Source of the DNA: Blumeriella jaapii
Taxonomy: Eukaryota; Ascomycota; Leotiomycetes; Helotiales; Drepanopezizaceae
NCBI GenBank assembly: GCA_009599575.1
Contig: VWND01000009.1
Location: 1,054,001 to 1,118,000 of the forward strand
Direction: 5' to 3'
DNA length: 64,000 nt
Shown: one piece after another, positions 1-11,251 of the stretch
Layout of the letters: the number at the start of each line of letters is the position of its first letter
Numbering within the stretch: position 1 is the first letter of the stretch
Position numbers and translations under genes: made by a program
Notes under the pieces: generated by a model
The model's input: the letters and a program-made list of their open reading frames with translations, nothing else
Databases searched by the model: none
Told to the model about the DNA's origin: nothing

Positions 1-214
1 GGTGCATGCGACGAGCGGATCTTGTCAGTCAGTCCACAGTCCACAGTCCACGCCGGTTCTGAGCTGAGCATGGTACGGTATTGGTATGTGCGGTAGGTGG
101 AGTAAGTGACATGTACTACAAAGCTCGGGAAAGAAAGGAGAGAAAGGGTTTGAAGATCGAAAACCGGAAAATCAAATTCTCGAACCCAAAATTACAATGT
201 AAGAATTAGAAAGC

Positions 215-262
215 AAAATCTCAAATCTCAAAATCTCAAAATCTCAAAATCTCAAAATCTAG
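215..262. repeat. AAAATCTC microsatellite (about 6 units)
   Basis: Consecutive copies of the 8-mer AAAATCTC (one unit short by a base) are read directly from the sequence, ending in AAAATCTAGAT. Confidence 0.85.
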
Positions 263-304
263 ATACCCCCCTCCCAAAAATTTAACTGATTTACGGGAGC
301 ATGA

Positions 305-415
305 CGTATAGCCCACCTACTGTACCTACCTAGGTACAGTACAATACCTACAATACCTAGGTACCTACAATACCTACCTACTACCCACCTACCTACCCAC
401 CCACCTACCTCTCAA
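305..415. repeat. TACC/TACCTAGG low-complexity tract
   Basis: Repeated CCTACC, TACCTAGGTA and ACAATACCTA words fill about 110 bp. The GGTACC/CCTAGG palindromes recur inside it. Typical low-complexity intergenic sequence; no function can be read from it. Confidence 0.7.
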
Positions 416-608
416 ACCGAGTTGAGCTCCGCAAGCTCCATAAGCGAGCGAGCGACTCCGTATGTGCTGTACTGTAAGACGACGCGAGAGCCTTCCATAT
501 CAGGGGAGATTTCGGGGGCAGATTTCCGGGACTCCGCCGCGAGGAACAAACCTGGGAGTGATGTCATGTCGACATCTCAACGGCTTGACAGATGCAAGGT
601 TCCTTGTA

Positions 609-652
609 CATACTGTACAGTCCGTCATACTGTACAGTCCGTCATACTGTAC
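609..652. repeat. 17-bp tandem repeat around TACTGTACAGT
   Basis: The unit ATACTGTACAGTCCGTC occurs twice in tandem, followed by a partial third (CATACTGTAC). The core TACTGTACAGT is near-palindromic and related words return at about 765-800 and at 4794-4812. Confidence 0.75.
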
Positions 653-1023
653 TACAGAAACGGAGAAGATCTGAGATGCAGGCAGGCTGCCCGGGAGGAG
701 GCAGTGGGGTAAAGCTAAATCGAAACCAGGTCGCCAAATTTACATACCGTGTGTGAAGTATCTGTGTACAGTAGTACTGTACTGTATCACAGTACAACAA
801 TGCCAAGACGAGGTGGAAACGTGGAGAAGGACTGTGCAAGGCAATCATTCATCGTTCTATTCTTTTCTGCTCGTTCTCTAGTCCTTACTGAAACGCAAAA
901 CAATGCAAGGGCTTCTGCCCGGGTATCACCCGTTTTCCAGCCAACTCCGTTTCCGCCAACTTTTACCCAACGAAGGAAAGAAAGGCCGGGAGAGCCTTCA
1001 AGCTGAGCTAGAAAACAAGGAGC

Positions 1024-2605
1024 CTAGGGTTTGATAGCGACGAAATCCTGTTGTTGGGGAATATCCTCATCAACTTCTCCGTCCTCGTCGCCAAAGAACT
1101 CCTCAACTTCGTCAGAGTCAACGTCTTCGCTTCCCAATCCTTCTTCATCACTTGAGAGTTCATCCGTATTGTCCTGAGACGGGTCATCGGCACGGGCATC
1201 AATGGCTCGCATGTTGCTCGCCTTGTGTCTGTGTGGTAGCTTGCATCCCTTGGTGGAGCAGGTACCTGTGTTGCTGAAGGCGGGGCACTCGTGGACATGG
1301 CGTTCAGTGCAGCTCGTACCTTTCTCGCAGTAGCCGTAGTTGCCAAACCGTTCACAGACGAGCGCAGAAGGCGAGACTCGCACGTGTATATATTTACAGT
1401 CTGGATTGGTGCAATTTCCTCGAGAGAAATAAGCGCACGCAGGAGTTCTCTCTGGGGTCAGTTCATGAGAGAGATCACAAGAATCTCCACTTGGACATTC
1501 TCCCGTCTTAACAAACTTTTGACATACCGCCACCTTGGAAGGGTCGTGGGTGAACAGACAGTCGGGGCCTCTTGGGCATGAACCTATTGAGAGGATTGGG
1601 TGTCAGCATTAACCCGGATCGCTCCACCACCGTGAGCGCAGATAGAAGTCTAAAGGGAAGGGGAATACCCGTATTGCTGAATTGACGGCAAGGCTTGGCG
1701 ACTGCCTGCTTTTGGTCGAGACTAATTTAGTTAGTAAATGCTGTATGGGACCCGGGCCCGGGTGAGACCATTTGAAATCCGCACCGGAATAGTCTAAGGG
1801 AAGAGTCGCGAAACAAGTGACCGCTCCTGCTTCTGATGAACTTGACGCCTGCAATCATCACTGTCTTGGGGGTAGATTTTGCATGATCGCCGCCTGTACA
1901 CTGTAAGTCTATGAGCGATTCAAAAAAGCTCATCACCAAAGTCAAGCTCTCACCAGGAAGTCTACAAAGCTTCTTGCCTCTACTCATGACCTGGAACCGA
2001 ATGCCGTGGATTAGAACACTGCGAGTGTTCAACTGTTGCAATTCCTTCTCAATTCGGGCCTGCTCCCGCTGCTCCTTGATCTTCAACTTCTGTTTTCTGG
2101 TTTGCTCTCTCGATTGTGCATGGACCTTCTCGAAGACATCTCCTTTAATCAGCTGCAGACTTTGTCTCGTAGGCTTGGTTGTCCACTTTGCGTTCAAGTC
2201 GTTTGTAGAAGGTGATTTGATCTCGGCAGTGGTGTCTTGGGGCGCGGTAGCACCGTTCAAAACAAGAGTGTTGTTTCGATAAACTGTAGCTCTGCCACCT
2301 CTGCCCCTGTAACCAAATCTTGAAACTCTGGATCCTCTGTAGCCTCGGGAAGGGTATGGGTACGCGTGCGCGTTGTCGGCGACATGTTTGAACGACGGCG
2401 CGTACGTTCTTGATACTCGAGAGCTTGCCTGGTAAGAGTAGGAAGGCTGAGATTCCGAAGCCGTTCGATTTTTCGCCTGGTTGACGATACCTGAGAGAGA
2501 AGCTAGTATCGACTCCAGCAAATGGCGGGCGAGTGGCAACTTACTCTGCAAATGTGCGACCTTCGCAGCCAGATCTTGTGGGTCGTCAGCCATGACTGGT
2601 TGCAT
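1024..2605 (-). CDS. five-finger CCCH zinc-finger protein (ZC3H3-like)
   Basis: Predicted nuclear RNA-binding protein of the CCCH family, in the same group as human ZC3H3, which acts in mRNA 3'-end processing and export (family knowledge; role here inferred). My model joins complement 2605-2545, 2490-1954, 1893-1769, 1705-1669 and 1583-1024, about 439 residues. The introns of 54, 60, 63 and 85 nt preserve frame. The third has a weak GTCTCA donor, so that boundary is least certain; its ACTAAC branch point is good. The N-terminal half has an Arg/Gly/Tyr-rich stretch (SRGYRGSRVSRFGYRGRGGR) and a Lys/Glu/Gln coiled-coil-like segment. The C-terminal half has five fingers: C-x8-C-x5-C-x3-H twice, C-x7-C-x4-C-x3-H, C-x8-C-x5-C-x3-H and C-x8-C-x4-C-x3-H. 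It ends in an acidic tail. The first finger exists only if the 37-nt exon at 1705-1669 is spliced in. A second ATG lies four codons downstream (MADD). Confidence 0.85.
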
Positions 2606-2982
2606 TCTGTAAATTAGTGCCTTAGAATTGTATCCTTAAGGAAGCCTCAAGAGCGTCAAAAGTTGCGGAGTGCGAACCCAAGGTAGAAGAAGGGGTTTTT
2701 GACGTTGAGCTGACGCGATCTGAACTGGTGAGTGTCGAGCGGGATGATGGAAAAGATGGTTGGAGATTAGGTGACTGAGCTAAGCCGTATTAGACCTAGC
2801 GCACTAGCCTTTGACACCCCTGCCACAAGGCTGCGGTTTACCAGTCTCCACTCACCTTCCTTTCATGCCCCAGTGACAAAGAACATAGCAGAGCACACCG
2901 GCGCATACTTCTTTCAGCTGTTGCTTTCACACGGAGATCTACGTGGAGAAGCATCTGCCCTACGATACACAACTTCGGCATC
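2606..2982. promoter_or_regulatory. divergent promoter region between zinc-finger and TFIIF-beta genes
   Basis: The two start codons face away from each other across 377 bp, so both promoters and 5' UTRs must lie here. On the minus strand, TTTACAG stands just before the zinc-finger ATG and could be the acceptor of a 5'-UTR intron. No clear TATA box was seen. Confidence 0.5.
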
Positions 2983-4226
2983 ATGGAGGACGTCAAGATC
3001 AAGCCGGATCCCGAGAGCTTAGGCTCACCATCGGGCCTCAGCGATGAGGACATTTACGAAGAGGCAGGAGACTTGGAATTCAACACGGATCCGTCCTATC
3101 AGAAGCTATATCTTGCTCGGGTACCGAAGTATCTATGGGAGGCGTGGTCAAAACTCGACGACGACGCGGAGATCCAAATCGGAACAATTCGACAGACCTC
3201 AACACCACATGGCGTATGGCATTTGTCCTTTTTGATACAATCGAATTACTAATGCATTATAGACCCGTCTTTCTATGCTTCTCACATCCGATCTCGCTGC
3301 TCATCAAGCGATTCCTAAGGAATTCGATCTTGACGTGACCGCGGAAACCGTTAAGAATACGTATGTGTTCACGGAGAAGGACCTGCCCGGTTTCAAGTCA
3401 AGATCAAGAGCCAAGTTCGATCCTACAAGCGCGAATATGCCTGCCCGACTCACTCGCCCGAAGAACGACAAACCAATCACCAAGCAGCCATACGATCCGA
3501 ACAAGCGATTTCAGCCGTACTACAGAAAGGCAATCCCAAGTTAGGACTTCTTTGCAAATCTTTCGGAAAAAGCTAACGCTAAAGTAGAGAAGACAATGAT
3601 TGCGGGCAAGATTGGCCACGAAGTCAATTGTGTTGCAGTTGACAACCAAGAGTCTCAGCGCATTTTGGCGGAAAGAACACTCAAGGCTATGCGACCGAAA
3701 TTGCATACCAAGTATATCAGGGATGAAGATACCCTCGGAGCGGGCTTTATCCAACCCGGAACCGTCGGCGCTCAGAACTCCTTTAATTCTTTCATCGTAT
3801 GCTCAAACAAGTTCGCTCTTATTTCCACTACTAATTTTCTTGCAGAAACTAGCGAACCCGAGCACGAAGGAGCGTCCACAGATGATGAAGACCGCCCGTA
3901 TGCCACAAAACGAACTTCTAGACCGTATCTTCAGCTGCTTTAGAAAATACAACTATTGGTCTATGAAAGCCCTTCGCGCCGAACTCCAACAACCTGAGGC
4001 CTACCTTCGAGAAACTCTAGAGAAGGTTGCGGTCCTAGCAAAGAGTGGAAAATTTGCTACGCAATGGTCCTTAAAGCCGGAGAACAGAGTCACAAATCAT
4101 GATGGAGCAGGCGATGAAGCGCCGCTTGGCACCAGTATCGCACCTACCAGTACGGCGGACGATAGTGACATGGCGGATGGGGAAGACGCTGAAGATGATG
4201 AAGACATCAAGTTCGAGGATGTCTGA
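2983..4226 (+). CDS. TFG2: transcription initiation factor IIF, beta subunit (TFG2/RAP30)
   Basis: Small subunit of the general factor TFIIF, which binds RNA polymerase II and stabilises it in the pre-initiation complex. Model: exons 2983-3213, 3263-3539, 3588-3796 and 3846-4226, giving 365 residues. The introns are 49, 48 and 49 nt, with TACTAAT or GCTAAC branch sites and phases that fit. Seen: the N-terminal motif LARVPKYLWEAW about 40 residues in; the dimerisation region continuing with LTSDLAAHQAIPKEFDL; a Pro/Lys-rich linker (KPITKQPYDPNKRFQPYYRK); and the C-terminal winged helix beginning NELLDRIFSCFRKYNYWSMK and closing with QWSLKPENR. The last 35 residues are very acidic (DAEDDEDIKFEDV). 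Length is between human RAP30 and yeast Tfg2. It diverges from the zinc-finger gene and is followed by CSN4 on the same strand. Confidence 0.95.
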
Positions 4227-5053
4227 TCGGAACGGTCTTTCCGGTACGTATGAGGCGTTTAGGGCGTTGTGAGGGAGGGAGGGGTGGAGGGGGGTCGGGG
4301 TCTTATGGTAGTTTGGGGCAGATGGTGTGTGGGCATTTGAGCGGCATTTGAGGGTGTTCTTGCATAGGTATGCTGTGACGGCGGCTATGGATTGGGCTGT
4401 TCAACAGTCCTTTCAGATGAATTCTTGCCTGAAATTCGGCATGCGGCAAGACTTTTACATAAGGTAACCTTCGATTGTGCATATCTTCCTTAGTCTTGAG
4501 GATAAATTCAAGCAGGGTGCAAAAGAAGCCAAAAGCAGGTTTAAAATAAAAAAACCCTAAGTTTTAAGATGTGATATGCGAGCAGCCTTACAAGGACTAA
4601 AGTCCACGGTGATAGATGCAAGGCCTCATCAAGCTTTCAATGTGAAGTGGTGCGTAGGCCACTCTTCTGCAGCTTTGAGCTAGATCCAAAGTCCTTGTGA
4701 GGTGCTGTATTCTCTGTCAATTTTGGTAGACCCATTATCGCCCAGAAGAGGGGAGGCTCTTGGAGGGATCTATTTATGACCCAGACAACAAAGTACTGTA
4801 CAGTACAGTACCTTAGAGATCAATATTTACAGCACCTTATGTTAGCTTGCCTAACAAGAAAAGAAGTGGATTCAGGCTAATCTTCGGCCGGACTAACAGG
4901 AGCATCGTCTCAGCCTGCCTGAGCTCCAGAAAGCTCTCCCCACCATCATTTTCAGCCTCACCAAACCGATCTGTCGAAAGGTTTGCCAGGGGAACAAACC
5001 CAACACCTCCCCGTGAGATCAATACATTCAAGTATCGAGATACCGACCTCTAA
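4227..5053. other. intergenic region, 3' flank of TFG2 and 5' flank of CSN4
   Basis: No coding region recognised. It contains a G-rich stretch just after the TFG2 stop (about 4270-4310) and the palindromic run TACTGTACAGTACAGTACC near 4794-4812. A pyrimidine-rich leader precedes the CSN4 start. Confidence 0.55.
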
Positions 5054-6361
5054 ATGGCATCACAAGAGGTGCAGGCTGCTCTGAGCCAAATCATCGGTTC
5101 TGGGGATGAGCAACAAGGCTACGAAGCCCTCCTTCAAAGCATTCGAACCTCCTCCCATGCGACATATCTCCCGAAAGACCTCTGCGCGATAATCGATAGC
5201 ATTTTTGCGAGCGCCCTTGGGATAGTTGCAACCCGCAACCTCACTCTCTCCTTCTTCAACACCCTAAAAACAGTCGGCAGCAACGAGACCAGAATTGAAG
5301 TTGGCGAACATGCCCTCTCCGTCTTCCAAGCGCAAGCCTCCTCGTTCGAAGAGCAGAACACCAAGATTCGTGAGCTAATGGCCGATGCCTATGAAGCCGA
5401 CGAAGACTTCCTTGCCGCTGCTAAGATTTTGGCCGGAGTCCCGCTTGAGAGTTCCCAGCGCAAGGTCACAAATGACGATAAAGTCCGCTTCTGGATTCGA
5501 ATCACCAGAAACTACCTGGAGGTGGATGATACTACACTGGCAGAGCAATACCTGAACAAAGCGAAGAATTTGATATACACTGTGTCAGACCGCGAGATGA
5601 ACCTGCATTTCAGTCTTTGCCAGGCAAGAATCCAGGATGCCAGGCGCAACTTCCTGGCTGCCGCGCAAGGTTACCAAGATATCAGTTTCATGCCCGTGAT
5701 TGCCGAAGAAGAGAGATTGCATACTTTGAGCATGGCTATCAAGTGTGCTGTTCTTGCACCTGCGGGTCCAGCCAGGAGTCGGACACTTGGCCGGCTATAC
5801 AAGGATGAGAGAGCCAGCACGTTGGACGAGTATGGAATCCTGGAAAAGATGTTTTTGGATCGCCTGCTGGCTCCGGAGGAGGTGGCTAAGTTTGCGGAGG
5901 GTCTAGCACCACACCAACTAGCAAGGACGTCGGATGGCAGTACCGTGTTGGCAAAGGCAGTGGTCGAACATAACCTGAGAGGTGCTTCGAGGCTGTATAG
6001 CAATATCGGATTTGATGCGTTGGGATTGTTGCTTGGTCTGGATGCAGACAAGGCCGAAGAAACAACTGCTAGGATGATCGAACAAGGTCGCTTGAGGGGC
6101 CGAATCGATCAGATCGAGCGTTTCATCTGGTTTGAGGGCGGAGAAGCTACCGGCGAGAAAGGCAGCGGGAGATCGGAGGGCGTTGTGGGACGCGAGCTGA
6201 AGCAATGGGACTCGAATGTTCAAGGCCTGGCTGAGGAGGTGGAGAAGGTTACTTCAGAGCTGCAACTCGTTTATCCGGTTAGTCTGTGCCGATTGTACGC
6301 TCTCGGTAACATCTTCTAACGCTGTGTGCAGGATTTTGTTGCGAGGAACCTGGTCGTGTGA
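5054..6361 (+). CDS. csnD: COP9 signalosome complex subunit 4
   Basis: PCI-domain subunit of the COP9 signalosome, the complex that removes Nedd8 from cullin-RING ubiquitin ligases; in filamentous fungi it links light and development (family knowledge). Model: exon 5054-6277, intron 6278-6331 (54 nt, GTTAGT donor, CTAAC branch point, GCAG acceptor) and a 30-nt terminal exon 6332-6361 adding DFVARNLVV and the stop. Total 417 residues, close to the usual ~400-410. Seen: an N-terminal helical-repeat region (for example DAYEADEDFLAAAKILAGVP, typical of CSN4), YLEVDDTTLAEQYLNKA, FSLCQARIQDARRNFLAAAQ, and a C-terminal PCI winged helix (LYSNIGFDALGLLLGLD) followed by a helix with KVTSELQLVYP. Without the tiny last exon the protein would end in unrelated intron-encoded residues. 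Confidence 0.95.
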
Positions 6362-7123
6362 GAATCGAATTGATGAAATACGAAATGGCGTTCAGAGGTC
6401 TCCGTCCGTAGGCACGGACAGCAATTGGGCTGGGCAACATTGCAACGGCGTTGTGGAGCTGAGAAGAGGGTGGCTAACGGGGACCGATAGGCCGTAGTAA
6501 GGAGTCTCTTTAAGATACGCCAAAGCAAGAAAAACGGATTTTGACAATCTTCATGACCGGCTTGCTACCTTACTCAGTGATACCAGGGAGCCGGGGGACA
6601 TCATTTGATTTATTCTATGACGATAGGAGATGTTCGAAAGAAGTCTTTGAAGCACATTCTCAGAATGACATGTAATACCGGCTTGCGCATTCTCTGTGTT
6701 GACAATACTGAAGCCAAATGCGTAATGCTGGCAGAGGCTACTTACTGATCGCATGGTTGAGCTCCTCTTTCCGGAATATAAATATTCTTCGAAAAGTTCT
6801 CTTGATTCTCCATCTTATTGATCCTTTAGGATTGTAGCTTCGCGCAATTACAGGTAACAGTTCAATCTCATCGCCTTTCTCAGAATGATCCGAGGTTTTC
6901 TCGTGACAGTATGATGTACATGCAAGGATCCTCTGTTCGTTGCCGTAGCAATAAAGCCATCTCGTAAACAGAGGACCTTTCTCGCGAAATCCTCAAACGC
7001 GACCATCTCAACTCCAGACGCGCAAACAGCCCATTTGCTCTCCAATTACCCTTGCTCAAGCATGGAAGATCCCATCGCCAACTAATTTTTATCAATATCA
7101 CGCGCAAAGCCCGAAAATTCGTG
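6362..7123. other. intergenic region, 5' flank of the Mps1 gene
   Basis: About 760 bp without a recognisable gene. An in-frame upstream ATG at 7052 would add 24 residues (MLKHGRSHRQLIFINITRKA...) to the kinase. Its basic, low-conservation look makes me treat it as 5' UTR. Confidence 0.5.
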
Positions 7124-9701
7124 ATGTCCATGCCATCCCCAACACCGATGGGCGGATCCTCCCATTTTGCGTCGCTGAGACGGCCGGTCTCGAGACAGAA
7201 CCACAAACCATCGATGCAGAGACCGCAATTACATCGCAGCGACTCGGTGCCGTCGGTGGCAGATGCGCGGGCTTATTCGATGAACGACAGCTCCGACGAT
7301 GAGATCCCCCTGCCGATGATGAAGTTCTCGGCCCTGACAAACGCCCTGCTTAATGATGCTGCACTTGCGGAGGAGGTATCACTCGCCGAAACCGCGAAAA
7401 CCACGCCGGAGTCGACCGGTGGCCTGGTTCAATCCAAGGCGGGTGGCACCAGGGACCATGATAGCCCATATCCCCGACGTGTTGTACGGTTGAGCACGAC
7501 ACCCAAGTCCTCGAACGTGCGAAGGACCTCCTCAGGATCGAGCGCATTGCGGGGGAAAGGAGACGGCGCCTTGGAGAAGAGCAAGGTAGAGAGCCCTTCT
7601 GACTTGAGCACGCCGGCGCAAGTTCCACGGAAGGTTCGTATACCGATTTCTTCGTCTGGAAACAATGGATTGTCGGCAGGGTCTTCGGGCAAACATTCGC
7701 AGAGGACGGATTCGGCATCAAGAATCGCGGGGGAGGAAATCGAGGCTCAAGAATATCCTTCCACTGTTGCAAGGACACAGCTGGCAGCTAGTCAGGGCAG
7801 CGTCTCGAGATACGGACCGTCAACCATTGGACGTACACGTTTTGGGGAGAACGCGGGACTGCAAAGCTCTATGCGAGTGAAGAGGATCGGAGCTGGGAAT
7901 TTCCTGAGTGGCCCTGCCCGGCGAGGTAGGAGACGGCTGGAGGATGAGGAGCAAAGTCCGGTTGAAGAGCGTGAAGACGGCCTAGACTCAGTCCCCTCGA
8001 GTCAAGAGCTCCAGAGCCAGGAGTCGCAGGCACCCGCATCACAGAGCCGAGAAGGAAGTCCGAGCCAGGGGCCATTGCCGAACAAAGGTTCATTCTATCC
8101 TTCTTCTTCATACCGAGAATTCGCATCCGGTAGCCCTGTAAGTACGAAAGATGCTGTAAGCTCGGCACTGAGGTCAAAGTCACCTCCCCCTCCTACATTG
8201 GCCAGTTCTCAGCGATCTGCTTCCTCGCAAGAAAAACCAGCTTCCTCAACTGTTCAGCCAGTCTTCAAAGTCCCAGCGCCCAGGCCGTATCTACCTTCCA
8301 CGCATGACCAAGAGAATGAAGCGCCTCCCACTTTCAAGAGAAATAAGCAAGCCCCGCTGATCAAATTGGATAAGATAGAGAAGGTTTCAATTCGCCCCCA
8401 GAGTGTAGATCTGGATATTTTGAAGGCAGCGAGTCCATCAGAGAGACGGCCGTTAGCTTCGAGGAGTCAGAATACCCCTCGAAGACCCGCACCGCCACCT
8501 CCACCTCCTAAGATGTCGATTCTAGATGCTGCGACTAGTACTGCTGGTGCTGCCACGGCCTCTCACGCAGGCGGCAAGAGAAATAAGATGAAGGTCAATG
8601 GAAAGATCTATACCAGATTGGATTGCATTGGTCGTGGAGGGAGTTCTCGCGTCTACAGAGTGATGGCAGAGAATTCAAAATTCTTTGCTCTGAAGCGTGT
8701 TTCTCTCGAAGACGCGGATGAGTTAGCAGTGAGGGGTTTCAAGGGCGAGATTGACCTGCTGAAGAAGTTGGAAGGAGTAGAAAGGGTCATTCGTCTGTGG
8801 GACTTTGAACTGAATGAGGAAAAGTCCACCTTGACTGTGGTAAGTCGCCCAAGCTTCAATCGGTATAATGCACACTAAGAATTTATAGTTGATGGAGATG
8901 GGAGAATTGGATATGAACAAGATGCTCGAGATGCGTCTTAAATCCGACAACGCCAAATTCGATCCCAGCTTCGTACGTCACTATTGGAAGGAAATGCTCG
9001 AGTGCCTGAAAGCCATCCACGAGCACGACATCGTCCATTCTGACCTAAAGCCGCACAATTTTGTACTTGTCCAAGGCCGTCTGAAGCTAATCGATTTCGG
9101 CATTGCCAACGCCATTCAAACCGACGAGACCGTCAACGTTCACAGGGAGACGCAAATCGGAACGCCAAACTACATGTCCCCCGAATCATTAATGGACTCC
9201 AATGCAAAGCCCGATTCCAGAGGCCGTATCCCCAATGAGCCAAGGCTGATGAAACTGGGAAAACCCAGCGACGTCTGGAGTTTGGCATGCATTCTTTATC
9301 AAATGGTCTATGGTCGCGCACCCTTCGCTCATATACCCAATCAAATGCATCGTTGCCAAGCCATCATCAACTTCAAATATGAAATCGAATACCCTACCCT
9401 GGGCGTCGGATCAGTACCCGTCCCCTCGGCTCTGATTAACACGCTCAAGAAATGTTTAAACAGAGACCAGTTCAAGCGGCCGTCAGCCGAGGAACTTCTG
9501 AGTGACAGGGATCCCTTTTTGAACCCCATTGATTACGATGACGCGCTGCCCATCACCGAGGAGTTGCTCGGGAGGATCCTGGCGAATGTGGTAGACAGGA
9601 GCCACGCGCAGAAGCCCACCGACACGGAGCTGTTGAAGGTGTGGCCAAAGGCCTATTTTGACAGGCTGAGGCAAAAAATGGCGGAGGGAAAAGAGTTGTA
9701 A
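7124..9701 (+). CDS. MPS1: Mps1/TTK-type dual-specificity spindle checkpoint kinase
   Basis: Protein kinase that phosphorylates kinetochore proteins to start the spindle assembly checkpoint and also acts in spindle-pole duplication in yeasts (family knowledge). Exons 7124-8839 and 8889-9701, intron 49 nt with a GTAAGT donor; about 842 residues. The first ~490 residues are low-complexity, rich in Ser/Pro/Gln (PPPPPPK near the kinase border), as in other fungal Mps1 proteins. The kinase domain is complete: glycine loop IGRGGSSRVY from Gly503, catalytic Lys524 (ALKRV), the gatekeeper-region LMEMGELDM at the exon junction, HSDLKPHNF with Asp624, DFGIA with Asp641, and the TTK-type activation-loop end GTPNYMSPE. 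A C-terminal extension ends VWPKAYFDRL. Start choice: the ATG at 7124 gives MSMPSPTPMGG; an in-frame ATG at 7052 is possible. Confidence 0.93.
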
Positions 9702-10402
9702 TTGTAGTTATTAGATTCTGTGGGATTGGTTTAGGATGTTCTTGGAAACGCTGGGGTGTTCGAAGGAGAGGGCTGGGCTGCTTTTTGTCATTTGCATTTA
9801 GCTTACGAGGGGCGTTCTTTGATGCCAGGAGCCCAGCTCCCTAGGGCTGGATATACCATTTTTACAACTCTGAGCGCCCGTTTGTTCTTTAAAACCGCTT
9901 TCTACTGTATCTTTCCTTCACAAGGAGGAACTAGAGCTATGAGCCGACCAGCTCTTGAGGTTGTGTTTCGAAACAATTGAACAATTTTTCTCTGCCTGAG
10001 TCTTCAAGTTGTGTTTCAAAACGAATCGCCACACATTATCCCTCTACCTTTCCTATAATGTTTTCGAGTATAGCTTTCAGGGCCATGTACGGTTTCGATT
10101 TCGGTTTCAGTTCGGCATAAACGATGTTGCATTGGACCACGAGGACGGGCAAGGCTCTGCTTCAGGATACCGGATTTTAATCCAAACCCATCTCAGCGGT
10201 AAATCGATCAATTGGCTCTTGACAACCGCACTGTCTCTCCCCTAGAACACATGTCATTTTTTGGGTTTGCTCTGCGCCACTTATTTGACATTCATGCCGT
10301 GAGAGTGGGAGGACGGGGGGTAGCATCTCACCCTTCCGTCCACCCCATTGAAAAGCTAATTTACTTTGCAAAAGACTACACGGAAGTCTGACTATTCTTA
10401 TG

Positions 10403-10438
10403 CCGCTTACCGCTTACCACTTACCACTTACCACTTAC
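10403..10438. repeat. CACTTAC heptamer repeat (about 5 units)
   Basis: GCTTAC CGCTTAC CACTTAC CACTTAC CACTTACT is read directly; the first units differ by one base. Confidence 0.8.
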
Positions 10439-11231
10439 TCTCATAAGTACGAGAAGGTGCTGCATTTCTACCCTTGCAAAGAGATGAAAAGAGATGAAAA
10501 CGATAGGGCAGCCTTTACTTGAACAGACATGGTGAAAGGGTGAGTTTCTGCTTGTAATCGAGATATTATCTTGTGCCAACACCTATCAATACGAAGCTTG
10601 ATCGGCAAGCTCTGGCATTTAATCTAAGAAGCAAAAGAGAGCGGTGGACCGATTGATCATTCTCCAAGTTTGTTCGATGCAATCCAGCATACAATAGTGG
10701 TCACTTCGGCGGCTGTGGACCTCTGCACCTGCTGTTACATCTCCCCCTGTCTGCTGCGAGCGGCCCGGCAACCGAAAGCTTGATGATCGATTGAATTTAA
10801 CTTCGTGCCTGACTGTGAGCAAAAGGAAAGAAGCTTGTTTCGATTACCCCAGGAACTATGCAACGCACCGAGGTTAAATTCAATGACTTGCGCCTACGCT
10901 GTAATCACAAACTTTTAACTTCTTCCGGCTTGTTTCCGATATACACTGGAATCGCTCCTATCATTTATCCAAGGGGTTATCAATGCCAAATTTTAACTCC
11001 AACACAGCATTGACTCGTGAACCCCCCTTGACTGAAAGCTAATCTGTAACGCAGAATTTACCTACCTCTACTTCTAGAAATAATACCGGAAACTTTAACA
11101 CTCATTTAGGGAGTGGGAAAGTAAGGGTGAAGGTGGAATAGCAAGTAGTCAATCAAAGCTATTACTCCATACGGCCCAGAAACGAAGGCTTTCGCCAACA
11201 CTTTTTTCCTCCTTTCTCCCCTACTTATCAA

Positions 11232-11251
11232 AGCTAGCTAGCTAGCTAGCT
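11232..11251. repeat. AGCT microsatellite (5 units)
   Basis: Five uninterrupted AGCT tetramers; self-complementary at every unit. Confidence 0.9.

Larger units (their letters stand above)
1..1023. other. intergenic region with simple repeats, no gene seen
   Basis: No convincing coding region: the open frames here are short and lack any recognisable motif. The stretch holds an AAAATCTC tandem repeat, a TACC/TACCTAGG-rich tract and a 17-bp repeat built on the palindrome TACTGTACAGT. The last part (about 840-1023) would be the 3' flank of the minus-strand zinc-finger gene. Confidence 0.6.

Noticed and set aside
422..712. Open frame of 96 codons in the left intergenic region
   Set aside because: Overlaps simple repeats, has no recognisable motif and competes with another overlapping frame.
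1291..1581. Plus-strand open frame over the zinc-finger gene
   Set aside because: Antisense of five clear CCCH fingers.
7052..7123. Upstream in-frame start of the Mps1 gene
   Set aside because: The 24 added residues look like untranslated leader; the ATG at 7124 gives a more typical fungal start. Kept as an alternative only.
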